From: Blautia coccoides
GTDB taxonomy: Bacteria > Bacillota > Clostridia > Lachnospirales > Lachnospiraceae
Assembly (NCBI RefSeq): GCF_034355335.1
Contig: NZ_CP136422.1
Coordinates: 5,864,501-5,928,500, forward strand
DNA: 64,000 bases
Direction: 5' to 3'
Part shown: piece by piece, positions 1 through 7,888 of the stretch
Layout of the letters: each line of letters begins with the position of its first letter
Position numbering within the stretch: the first letter of the stretch is position 1
Notes under the pieces: generated by a model
The model's input: only the letters and a program-made list of their open reading frames with translations
What the model was told of the DNA's origin: nothing
Databases searched by the model: none
Translations under genes and position numbers: made by a program

Positions 1-1
1 C

Positions 2-1096
2 CATTCACTTGTAGAACTCATCAACTCTGTTGAAGGGGAGTCCCGAATCGTGATGGAGCACACAGGACGTTATTATGAAGTCCTCGCCCATCAGCTTTCA
101 AAGGCAAATCTTTTCGTCAGTGCCATTAACCCAAAACTTATCAAAGACTTTGATAATGATTCTCTTCGTAAAGTGAAATCTGATAAAGCGGATGCTGTTA
201 AGATTGCCCGATATGCTCTTGACAAATGGCAAAATCTTAAACAGTATAATGTTATGGATGAATTACGCAATCAGCTCAAAACCATGAACCGTCAGTTCGG
301 CTTTTACATGAAGCACAAGACGGCTATGAAAAATAATCTTATCGGCATCCTTGACCAAACCTATCCTGGTGTTAATACTTACTTTGACAGTCCTGCACGC
401 AGTGACGGCAGCCAGAAATGGGTTGATTTTGCATCTACATACTGGCATGTGGACTGTGTCCGTAAAATGTCTCTGAATGCCTTTATCGACCATTATCAAA
501 ACTGGTGCAAACGTAAGAAGTACAACTTCAGCCAATCCAAAGCTGAGGAAATCTATGGAAAAGCAAAGGAACTTGTTCCTGTACTTCCTAAGGATGACAT
601 TACAAAGCTTATTATCAAGCAGGCTGTAAACCAGCTTAACAGTGCTTCTACAACCGTTGAATCACTACGCACACTTATGAATGAAACTGCATCCAAACTC
701 CCAGAGTATCCTATTGTTATGGCGATGAAAGGGGTTGGTGCTTCGCTTGGTCCTCAATTGATGGCTGAGATTGGTGATGTTTCCCGTTTTACCCATAAAG
801 GTGCTATTACTGCTTTTGCCGGTGTAGATCCCGGTGTTAATGAATCGGGAAGTTATGAACAAAAAAGTGTTCCAACTTCAAAACGAGGCTCATCTGATCT
901 TAGAAAGACTTTATTTCAGGTAATGGATGTCTTAATAAAAACACACCCACAGGATGATCCTGTGTATCAGTTCATAGATAAGAAACGGGCACAAGGCAAG
1001 CCTTATTATGTCTATATGACTGCAGGTGCCAACAAGTTTCTAAGAATCTATTACGGACGAGTGAAAGAATATCTTTCATCTCTTCCAGAATCCTAA
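2..1096 (+). mobile_element. IS110-family transposase, 5' end outside window
   Basis: DEDD (RuvC-like) transposase of an IS110 insertion sequence. The frame is open to the left edge of the window, so the true start lies outside; a GTG at position 50 is internal. The visible part begins in the RuvC-like domain (MEHTGRYYE, then SAINPK and KSDKADAVKIA, which hold the conserved acidic residues). A helical linker follows. The C-terminal Transposase_20 domain reads MKGVGASLGPQLMAEIG, then FAGVDPGVNESG and KRGSSDLRKTL, which includes the serine of the family. The stop is at 1094-1096. Family knowledge: IS110 elements lack long terminal inverted repeats and encode a bridge RNA in a non-coding end; the left end is not visible here. 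It is oriented head-on to the T-box leader at 1235-1530. The reading frame is intact as far as seen, so the element may be active. Confidence 0.93.
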
Positions 1097-1113
1097 TCAT
1101 CATTATAATTCTC

Positions 1114-1137
1114 AGACCAGCACTGGTGTGGTGGTCT
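1114..1137 (+). terminator. Hairpin after IS110 transposase
   Basis: AGACCA and TGGTCT form a 6-bp stem, continued by CAC/GTG across a G-G mismatch, with a TGGT loop. It starts 18 nt after the transposase stop and is followed by TATTTTG. It could be the transposase terminator or a structured part of the right end of the IS110 element. The exact right boundary of the element cannot be fixed from one copy. Confidence 0.45.
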
Positions 1138-1229
1138 TATTTTGATACCTAATTTTCAACCTGTATAAAATTTTCAATGTTCTTCAATTTAGCCTTGACT
1201 TTTTATTTGCAGGCTTTTTTTGTAAATAC

Positions 1230-1265
1230 AACAAAAGCCCTGAACCAGCCTAGCCGGTTCAGGGC
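1230..1265 (-). terminator. T-box intrinsic terminator
   Basis: On the minus strand, GCCCTGAACC and GGTTCAGGGC form a 10-bp stem around a short GGCTAGGCT-like loop, followed by TTTTGTTGT. It lies directly after the GGTGGTAACACGGA antiterminator strand, as in class I T-box attenuators. Confidence 0.88.
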
Positions 1266-1530
1266 GAATAAACAAATATCCGTGTTACCACCTGATTTCA
1301 GAATTCTCATTCTGCGCTCCATAAGTACAGGATGCCCCTTTGATCCATCTTCATCAGCCATCCGATACTCCATCCCCATAACGGAGGATACCCGTCAAAA
1401 CCTACTCGTCACCTTTCAGCCCGCAGCTCAAAGACCGGTTCAGCGCCCCTTCATAAAGCCTCGCACCACCCGGCTTCTCTCTGGAACGTACAGACACGCT
1501 TACTATCTCTTCTCAACGCCTTTCTCTTGA
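1235..1530 (-). promoter_or_regulatory. T-box leader (tRNA-sensing riboswitch) without its target gene
   Basis: Read on the minus strand, this has the T-box landmarks in order: a GAGAAGAGATAGTAAGCG stem I base, the AG bulge and distal loop (CCAGAGAGAAGCCGGGTGG, then TGCGAGG), a specifier region (CGCTGAACCGGTCTTTGAGC) and the antiterminator T-box GGTGGTAACACGGA. An intrinsic terminator follows. The specifier is best read as CCG (proline) because it follows GAA and precedes a purine; this is inference. The variable base of the T-box bulge is U, which fits a tRNA with discriminator A. No aminoacyl-tRNA synthetase, biosynthetic or transporter gene follows. Within about 100 nt of the terminator the sequence runs into the IS110 element, transcribed towards it. 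Confidence 0.9.
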
Positions 1531-1536
1531 TTCCGA

Positions 1537-1565
1537 ATCTTATCACAAAATGTCTTCTATGTCAA
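1537..1565 (-). promoter_or_regulatory. Promoter of the T-box leader
   Basis: On the minus strand, TTGACA (1565-1560) is separated by exactly 17 nt from TAAGAT (1542-1537), close to the sigma-A consensus. Transcription would start near 1530, just before stem I of the T-box. The leader therefore still has its own promoter although its gene is gone. Confidence 0.75.
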
Positions 1566-1596
1566 CGGTATGAAAGGCTGAACTGCTGCAGCCAGA

Positions 1597-3954
1597 TCAA
1601 TCTATTTTCAGTATCATCTGCAGAATTCTCTTTGCGCACCTCTCCATTTCTTCCCGGCTTACCAATCCCTTTTCCTTTGCTTCCAGGATCCTTTCAGGAT
1701 AACCGCAACCCATCTTGATATCTCCGCCCGCCTTCACCTCTAAATAATGCTCAGCGTGATTCCACCAGTCCGTAGTCACCATCCCTTCAAATCCCCATTC
1801 ATCTCTTAGGATTCCCTGAAGCAGTTCCGGGTTGCAGGATGTAGGATATCCATTCATAAGGTTATAGGATGACATCACCGTCCAGGGCTGGGCTTCCTTT
1901 ACCGCAATCTCAAAGCCTTTCAGATAAATCTCTCTCAGCGCTCTCTCCGATACCCTGGAATCGCTGTCCTTTCTGTTGGTTTCCTTATTATTACAGCAAA
2001 AATGTTTCATGGATGCCCCCACATGCCGGGACTGGATTCCGCGGATCATGGCTGATCCCATCTTCCCTGATACCAGGGGATCTTCTGAATAATACTCAAA
2101 GTTTCTACCGCACAGAGGACTTCTGTGAATATTCATGGCAGGTGTAAGCCAGATACCTATATTGTTCTCCTTGACTTCTGCCGCGCCTGCCGCTCCCACT
2201 TCAAACACAAGCTCCGGATTCCAGGTACAGGCAAGCAGTGTAGCACAGGGCCATGCAGTGGTATACACGCCGCACTCTTCCCTGATCCTCAGTCCTGCAG
2301 GACCGTCAGCAGTCATTATATTGGGAATCCCGTATGCCGGCAGACTGCCCATTCCATATGTATTCGCAACACCTGTATTGGCCTGTCCGCCCAGCAGCCG
2401 GGCCACTTCCCTATCGCTGAGCTGCTCCAGGAGCTGATCCAGGCTGGATTTTCCCTCCGCAACATCCTCCAGGGTGATCCTGCCTTCATCTGTCCACTCT
2501 TTTTTCTCCTGCCAGGTGATCTCCTGCACATCAGGCTCTACACCCTCCAAGGTTTCAATATCCTGGGGAACAAGCCCGTTCTTTTCATATCTGTTCTCAT
2601 ACAAGGTCAGTGATTCAAAAGACCCATCCGACAGAAGACGTGTCTTCAGTGCTGTAGGTGCGCACTTCCTGGTAAGCTGCTCTGTCACTGTGGTCTCTTC
2701 TACCTGGTATTCATAATCCAGTTTTACTGTATTTCGCACGGAATTGCCGACTTTGAAAGAATAACTTCCCGCTTCCAGCACATAAGCAGACGCCTGTACC
2801 TTTCCCAGATCATCATAGGATGCCATGTCCGCAGCGGGCAGCTCCAGTCTGAGGATCTGGGACTGTCCGGCAGCCAGAAGGCCCGTCTTGCCGAAAGCGC
2901 CCAGTACCTCCAGCGGTTTTCCCAAGAGGCCCTGTGGGGCACGGTAATAAAGCTGTACCACCTCTTTACCGGATCTGTTCCCCATATTTGTGACCTTCAC
3001 ATCCACACGTATGACACCGCCTGATTCCCCTGCCCTGACAGGCTCAATCTCAAACTCCGTATAGGAGAGACCGAACCCGAAGGGATAATTCACCTTTTTA
3101 GCGGCACCCGGAATAGTTTCAAAATACCGGTATCCCACATAAATATCTTCTGTATAATCCACATACTCCTCAGACTCATTGAAACCGGCAGATGAGGGAT
3201 AGTCGTCAAAGGTCCCGGCAAAGGTGTCTGTCAGTTTTCCTGATGGGTTCACATCACCGCACAGCAGGTCTGCAGCCGCCAGGCCGCCCTCCATACCGCC
3301 CTGCCAGGCCAGAAGAACACCCTGTATCTTATCGGAACAGCAGAACCAGGAGGTATCTGCCATACCGCCCACATTCAGCACCACCACAACTTTGTCAAAG
3401 CTGGCTGTCACAGCCTCCACCATCTTCTGTTCTTCCTTTGTAAGATAAAAGTCTCCGTCCCCCGGAACTCCTTTCCTGTCCCATCCTTCTCCTGAAAACC
3501 TGCAGATAGATATCACGGCAATATCAGCCCATGCTTTTGTTTTTTCAAGAAGATCACATGGAATCTCAGGTTCTGCAGTCATACCGGGCTCTACGCCCCG
3601 GGCATACTGCGCCTTTACATTTTCTCTGTAAAATTCACCCAGAGGCGCAAGGATCTGTACCTTTTCCTCTTTCTCCTTAATTTCCAAACCATCCTGCAGA
3701 CTGCGCGCATAGGCTGTGGTCACATCCCCGCTGCCTCCGCCGCCTTTCACATAATCCACACTGCCTTTTCCAAACAGAGCCAGTCTGGTTCCTCTTTCAA
3801 AGGGCAGAATATTCTTTTCATTTTTCAGCAGCACCATTCCCTCTGCGGCTGCTCTCCTGGATAATTGAATATGCTCTTCGCATCCTGTGACTCTCTGTCC
3901 GTCCCTGCCCAGAGGCAGACATGGCTGATACAGTGCACGTGCCCATCTTTTCAT
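1597..3954 (-). CDS. Family 3 glycoside hydrolase (beta-glucosidase-like), inverted domain order
   Basis: Predicted beta-glycosidase (GH3), 785 residues, no signal peptide, so probably cytoplasmic and acting on imported glycosides. The usual GH3 order is reversed. The alpha/beta-sandwich domain comes first (GMVLLKNEKNILPF near the N-terminus), then a fibronectin III-like segment (EVVQLYYRAP), and the TIM barrel is last (ADGPAGLR, KHFCCNNKETNR). The presumed nucleophile is Asp729 in GMVTTDWW, 56 residues from the end. Reversed GH3 enzymes are known from Ruminococcus albus and Butyrivibrio. The start was moved to the ATG at 3954 because TTAGGAGGG lies 9 nt upstream; the longer frame to 4047 has no such site. 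It stands alone, with no transporter beside it. Substrate is not determined by sequence; beta-glucosides are the default. Confidence 0.9.
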   Translation of the reverse strand: MKRWARALYQPCLPLGRDGQRVTGCEEHIQLSRRAAAEGMVLLKNEKNILPFERGTRLALFGKGSVDYVKGGGGSGDVTTAYARSLQDGLEIKEKEEKVQILAPLGEFYRENVKAQYARGVEPGMTAEPEIPCDLLEKTKAWADIAVISICRFSGEGWDRKGVPGDGDFYLTKEEQKMVEAVTASFDKVVVVLNVGGMADTSWFCCSDKIQGVLLAWQGGMEGGLAAADLLCGDVNPSGKLTDTFAGTFDDYPSSAGFNESEEYVDYTEDIYVGYRYFETIPGAAKKVNYPFGFGLSYTEFEIEPVRAGESGGVIRVDVKVTNMGNRSGKEVVQLYYRAPQGLLGKPLEVLGAFGKTGLLAAGQSQILRLELPAADMASYDDLGKVQASAYVLEAGSYSFKVGNSVRNTVKLDYEYQVEETTVTEQLTRKCAPTALKTRLLSDGSFESLTLYENRYEKNGLVPQDIETLEGVEPDVQEITWQEKKEWTDEGRITLEDVAEGKSSLDQLLEQLSDREVARLLGGQANTGVANTYGMGSLPAYGIPNIMTADGPAGLRIREECGVYTTAWPCATLLACTWNPELVFEVGAAGAAEVKENNIGIWLTPAMNIHRSPLCGRNFEYYSEDPLVSGKMGSAMIRGIQSRHVGASMKHFCCNNKETNRKDSDSRVSERALREIYLKGFEIAVKEAQPWTVMSSYNLMNGYPTSCNPELLQGILRDEWGFEGMVTTDWWNHAEHYLEVKAGGDIKMGCGYPERILEAKEKGLVSREEMERCAKRILQMILKID

Positions 3955-4262
3955 AAATAAAAACCCTCCTAATCCGTCTCCCGCCTGTTTGAACGGGATT
4001 CCTTTTAATCTTTTTTCCATCTTATCCCGCCTTCTTTCAGGGAGCAAGAGCTTATATTGACTTATATGTTCCTGATATTGACATTCTTATTCACCATATA
4101 CCAATACTGCTATTCACCATTATCCAAAGCAGATTTCTGCCAATAGAATTTATCAATGTCTTCGGTAAGCGACTGTTTTATGGAAATAATGACGCATTAG
4201 GATAAATTATTATTTTGAAAAAATCAATGCTGCAAAGCAAACAGTTTCCATGTACGTAAACT

Positions 4263-4905
4263 TCAGGTGCTCTGTAATTTTATAACAATTTCGGCAATTA
4301 CTTCGCGACTTTCCTCCAGTTCCTCCGCAATGGTATCTATGGATTTTCCCTTTTCCAGTTTCCTATTTACCTGTTCCTGCAGTTTCTCCTTCTGCCCTTC
4401 TTCCCTTCCCGCCGCATAGGCTTCCTCACGCTGTACTTCCACATTCAGATCATAATCATATTCCGCTATCAGCATATTTACCACCTCACTGCCTTTCTTC
4501 TTCAGATAATCGGCCAGTATTCCTGCTTTCATACATTCTTCTATGGCATTTGTAGCCAAATATGCCGCAAAGTGGGGTGTGCAGATTGTCGGAGTGAATT
4601 TTCAAACACACTCTAGCCCATGGCTCCTTCCCATTATAAAAGGTATAAAACTCCGGAGTTGGGAGCCTTACTGCTTTTTTCCTGTACCGGTCACGCACCG
4701 GGACGATCTGCTCCAATGCACGGCCGATATACAGAAGATCCCTCAGCGGCATATTTTCATTGATCGTTGACTGATGCTCTCCGAACACCATAACCTTATC
4801 TTCAATGCCAAAAGATATGTCATTGCAGAAATTCATGTAGAGTACATCTTCCACTCTGATCTTCCGGACCTTTGTTCCCGCCGGAAGCGGCTCCTCATGC
4901 CATAA
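4263..4905 (-). pseudogene. Decayed Rpn / PD-(D/E)XK transposase-nuclease family gene
   Basis: Two overlapping frames carry parts of one protein of the Rpn/PDDEXK_2 type common in Lachnospiraceae. The upstream frame (about 4905-4580) keeps the nuclease core: DVLYMNFCNDISF, EHQSTINENMPLRDLLYIG and LPTPEFYTFYNGKEPW. The other frame (4559-4263) keeps the C-terminal helical tail: NAIEECMKAGILADYL, EVVNMLIAEYDYD and a Glu/Lys-rich coil with REEAYAAGREEGQ. The segment that normally joins YNGKEPW to the tail is missing, and the frame shifts at the junction. The N-terminal part before DVLYMNF is also absent; only a stop-free stub is seen to about 4905. It is almost certainly non-functional. Confidence 0.75.
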
Positions 4906-5387
4906 ATGCCCTCCTTTTGCATATCATATGACAAAAGGAAGGCTTTTGGGAACCAATCAGCAGGCCTTCACGTTTTTGTAAAGGCACTGAACCGTAACGG
5001 CCCTTTCTATATCTAAGTATAGAAAAGAACTATAGATTATTCAAGACTTTCTCTTGAAATATGACCACTTATTTAATTGGTTTTGATTTGGTAAAATCGG
5101 GGGAACTCCCCATTTGACAGCCTTTCGGCTGAAAAGCAGAAATCATGAAATTGCGATTCATGAATGTATCCAGTATAGCACAGAAAAAACTCTAATTCAA
5201 CAAGCGGGCCGGTAATTATAGCAATACCCAGTCTGGTGCGTGTCTGCCTCGGGACTGCCTTGTAAATGCACCCGTGGAATTTAATCCACGAATGCATTTA
5301 CTATGGCTTATAATGACAATATCTAATAAACTTTATAACTATTCCTTAGGTCTGCACATTAACCTCTATGCCCACAAGAAAGTCACC
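4906..5387. other. Intergenic stretch of 482 bases, no gene seen
   Basis: No credible coding frame. It lies downstream of the response regulator and upstream of the decayed Rpn gene. It contains a strong hairpin at 5262-5301: GTAAATGCA pairs with TGCATTTAC, and CGTGGA with TCCACG, separated by a CC/AA internal loop. A segment at about 5229-5258 (CAGTCTGGTGCGTG) resembles 52,871 onwards (CAGTCTGGCGCGTG), suggesting a degraded dispersed repeat. Confidence 0.5.
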
Positions 5388-6077
5388 TTACACCTTAAAC
5401 CGGTACCCCACACCCCATATAGTCTCAATATACTGGGGCTTCGCTGTGTTGAACTCGATCTTCTCACGAATCTTCTTAATATGCACCGTTACGGTGGCAA
5501 TATCTCCGATGGACTCCATAGCCCAGATTTCCTTGAACAGTTCATCTTTTGTGAACACCCTGTTAGGATTCTGTGCCAGGAAAGTGAGCAGGTCAAACTC
5601 TTTGGTTGTAAAATTCTTCTCCTCCCCATTGATCCATACACGCCTTGCCGTCTTATCAATCTTCAGACCCCGGATTTCAATAATATCATTCTCCTGCACA
5701 CCGGTACCAATAAGTCTCTCATATCTGGCCAAATGAGCTTTTACCCTGGCAACCAGTTCGCTTGGACTGAATGGTTTTGTCATATAGTCATCTGCCCCCA
5801 GGCCCAGGCCGCGGATCTTATCAATGTCATCCTTTTTGGCGGAAACCATAATCACCGGATTATTCTTTACATTTCTGATCTCCCGGCAGATCTCAAAGCC
5901 GTCCACTTCCGGCAGCATCAGATCCAGGATAAACAGATCATAATTTCCCTCCAGTGCTTTTTTAAGCCCCACATCACCTCTGTTTTCAATCTCCACTTCA
6001 AAGCCGCTCAGCTCCAGATAGTCTTTCTCAAGGTCGGCAATTGCCTCCTCATCCTCAATAATCAAAATCTTACTCAT
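5388..6077 (-). CDS. OmpR/PhoB-family response regulator
   Basis: DNA-binding response regulator, 229 residues. The receiver domain (1-120) has the acidic pair ED at 8-9, the phospho-acceptor Asp52 in FILDLMLPEVDG, the Ser/Thr switch in IMVSAKKDD and the conserved Lys in MTKPFSP. The C-terminal half is a winged helix of the Trans_reg_C type (TTKEFDLLTFLAQNP, then TVTVHIKKIREKI and ETIWGVGYRFKV). Its stop lies downstream of the kinase that precedes it in the operon. The start overlaps the kinase 3' end by 8 bp, so the two are translationally coupled. The target genes cannot be told from sequence; no antibiotic or phosphate gene is adjacent. Confidence 0.95.
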   Translation of the reverse strand: MSKILIIEDEEAIADLEKDYLELSGFEVEIENRGDVGLKKALEGNYDLFILDLMLPEVDGFEICREIRNVKNNPVIMVSAKKDDIDKIRGLGLGADDYMTKPFSPSELVARVKAHLARYERLIGTGVQENDIIEIRGLKIDKTARRVWINGEEKNFTTKEFDLLTFLAQNPNRVFTKDELFKEIWAMESIGDIATVTVHIKKIREKIEFNTAKPQYIETIWGVGYRFKV

Positions 6078-7566
6078 TCATTGGTACCTCCTGGTATTTT
6101 CTAAGAACGAAGTACATAACCGTTCCGATATTCTCCTTACTTGTTGCCCAGACCTTGCCGCCGTGGTCCTCCATTATTTTCTTCACTATGGAAAGACCAA
6201 TACCGCTTCCCCCCTTGGAAGAATTCCTGGAGGCATCCGTGCGGTAAAATCTGTCAAAAATATTGGGCAGATCTTTAGCTGCGATTCCTTTTCCGTTGTC
6301 CTCAATCTCTACCTGGACAAAATCTCCTACGTCCTTCACCCGCAGATTGATCCTCCGATCTCTGCTGCTATCCATGTATTTGAGAGAGTTGCTCACGATA
6401 TTATTTATAACCCTTTTGATCTGCTCCGCGTCGGCAATGACAAGCACCTCAGGTCCTGCATAATTGGAATACTGGAACTGCACTGACTTGGATTCCAGCT
6501 CAGAATCCAGCTCCTCCGCACAGTCATCAAAAAATTCTGTCACGGAAATCTTATTGAATGTGTATGGTATCCTGTTTGTGTCCATCTTGGAATAAAAAGT
6601 CAGTTCGTTGATCAGCCTGTCCATATCGTTAGCCTTATTATAGATTGTATGGATATATCTGTCCATCTTTTCCGGTGTATTCGCCACACCATCCATAATA
6701 CCTTCCACATATCCTTTAATAGCCGTTATAGGTGTCTTCAGGTCATGGGAAATGTTGCTGATCAGTTCCTTGTTGTCTTTGTCGAACTCCAGCTTCTCCT
6801 CTGCGTTTTCCTTCAGTCTCTGCCTCATGGCCTCAAAATCCTGGCATAGATCGGAGATCTCATTAACCCCCTCGCTGGCAATGGAGAAATCCAGGTTCCC
6901 CTCCTTGATCTTCTGTGTAGCTGTCCGCAGCTTATCAAGAGGAGAAATGACGCCCCGATAGATCCACCAGGTAAGCCCCAGCGCCGTACCGGTGAGGATG
7001 ATGACCACAGCCACCACCATATTACGGATCAGTTCCTCTATCTGCGGCATTGTTTTGAACACACTGGAGACCACAAAAAGACTGCCCTTTCCGTGTTCAC
7101 TGGTCTCAAAATCAATCTGCTTTACCAGTGCTTTTATTTTGCCCCCCAGATAAAATCCGTCGCTGCTGTCACTGCTGTCATCCTTGTAATCCGGCAGTCT
7201 GCTGATAAGCTCCGACGGATAGGGATCACACCCTGTATACCTTATCTTATCATCTTCCCGCACAATAAGATAGGAGTGCACCTGTTCCAATTCCTTATTA
7301 ACGGAATCCAGATATTCAATATTTTCCAATTCCTTAGGAGAATTCCTGGCTGCCTCTGCCAAACGGCCTATGGTACCGCTGGTCATGCTGTTGATCACTT
7401 CTGCTGTGTTGGTCAAGCTTTCGTATGTGGCATTCTCAATCCCGTACTTTTTCTCTATGGCCTTGAGCTGGTACTGGCTGAATCCCCAGAATGCCATACC
7501 GGTAAACAGCAGAGGCTCCAGTATAATGATAAAAAAAGAAACGATGATCCTTGTCTTTAATTTCAT
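6070..7566 (-). CDS. Membrane sensor histidine kinase
   Basis: Sensor kinase of the two-component pair with the OmpR-type regulator at 5388-6077. From the ATG at 7566 (ribosome site AAAGGTG) it has 498 residues. TM1 spans about 8-30. An extracytoplasmic sensor of about 150 residues follows, including a run of Ser/Asp (DDSSDSSDG). TM2 is at 183-203 and HAMP at 204-255. HisKA has His274 in ISNISHDLKTPITAIKGY. The HATPase has the N box (INNIVSNSLKYM), G1 (EDNGKGIA), F box (FDRFYR) and G2 (GGSGIGLSI). All catalytic motifs are intact. The sensor domain matches no family I can name. Signal unknown. Confidence 0.94.
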   Translation of the reverse strand: MKLKTRIIVSFFIIILEPLLFTGMAFWGFSQYQLKAIEKKYGIENATYESLTNTAEVINSMTSGTIGRLAEAARNSPKELENIEYLDSVNKELEQVHSYLIVREDDKIRYTGCDPYPSELISRLPDYKDDSSDSSDGFYLGGKIKALVKQIDFETSEHGKGSLFVVSSVFKTMPQIEELIRNMVVAVVIILTGTALGLTWWIYRGVISPLDKLRTATQKIKEGNLDFSIASEGVNEISDLCQDFEAMRQRLKENAEEKLEFDKDNKELISNISHDLKTPITAIKGYVEGIMDGVANTPEKMDRYIHTIYNKANDMDRLINELTFYSKMDTNRIPYTFNKISVTEFFDDCAEELDSELESKSVQFQYSNYAGPEVLVIADAEQIKRVINNIVSNSLKYMDSSRDRRINLRVKDVGDFVQVEIEDNGKGIAAKDLPNIFDRFYRTDASRNSSKGGSGIGLSIVKKIMEDHGGKVWATSKENIGTVMYFVLRKYQEVPMNE

Positions 7567-7690
7567 GTTCCGGCACCTTTCTGTCAATGCAATTGCTTTT
7601 TAGTCAGGACAGATATCTGTGATCCCCCGACTCTGCCTTATAAGGCTAAATACAAATGCCTAAAAACGGGCATAATGTCTTCTGGTAAAT

Positions 7691-7699
7691 ATTATAGCA
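7691..7699 (-). promoter_or_regulatory. Extended -10 promoter of the two-component operon
   Basis: On the minus strand the sequence TGCTATAAT, a TGnTATAAT extended -10, lies about 125 nt upstream of the kinase start. A matching -35 is weak. The rest of 7567-7888 holds divergent promoters and nothing else that I recognise. Confidence 0.5.
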
Positions 7700-7772
7700 T
7701 AATTTACTGTGTTTTCTTCTAAACAAAAGTGAACCAAATCTAAACTTTCTATAAAAAACCATACAAAATGCT

Positions 7773-7801
7773 TTGACTTTACCTGAAACACCTTCTAAAA
7801 T
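7773..7801 (+). promoter_or_regulatory. Promoter of the DUF234-type ATPase gene
   Basis: TTGACT (7773-7778), 17 nt, then TAAAAT (7796-7801), about 88 nt upstream of the ATG at 7889. Spacing is ideal and both hexamers are near consensus. Confidence 0.6.
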
Positions 7802-7888
7802 ATAAACAATAGAAGAACGCTTCACAGGCTTTCTAATTGATATGTGAAACTACCGCGGCCAGACCGCAGAATTTACCGAGGAGAAATT

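Noticed and set aside
1177..1530. Open frame of 117 codons on the plus strand
   Set aside because: It lies antisense to the T-box leader and has no ribosome site; the RNA structure explains the sequence.
4486..4854. Upstream Rpn frame as a separate functional gene
   Set aside because: It lacks both the N-terminal part and the C-terminal tail, which sits in another frame just downstream.
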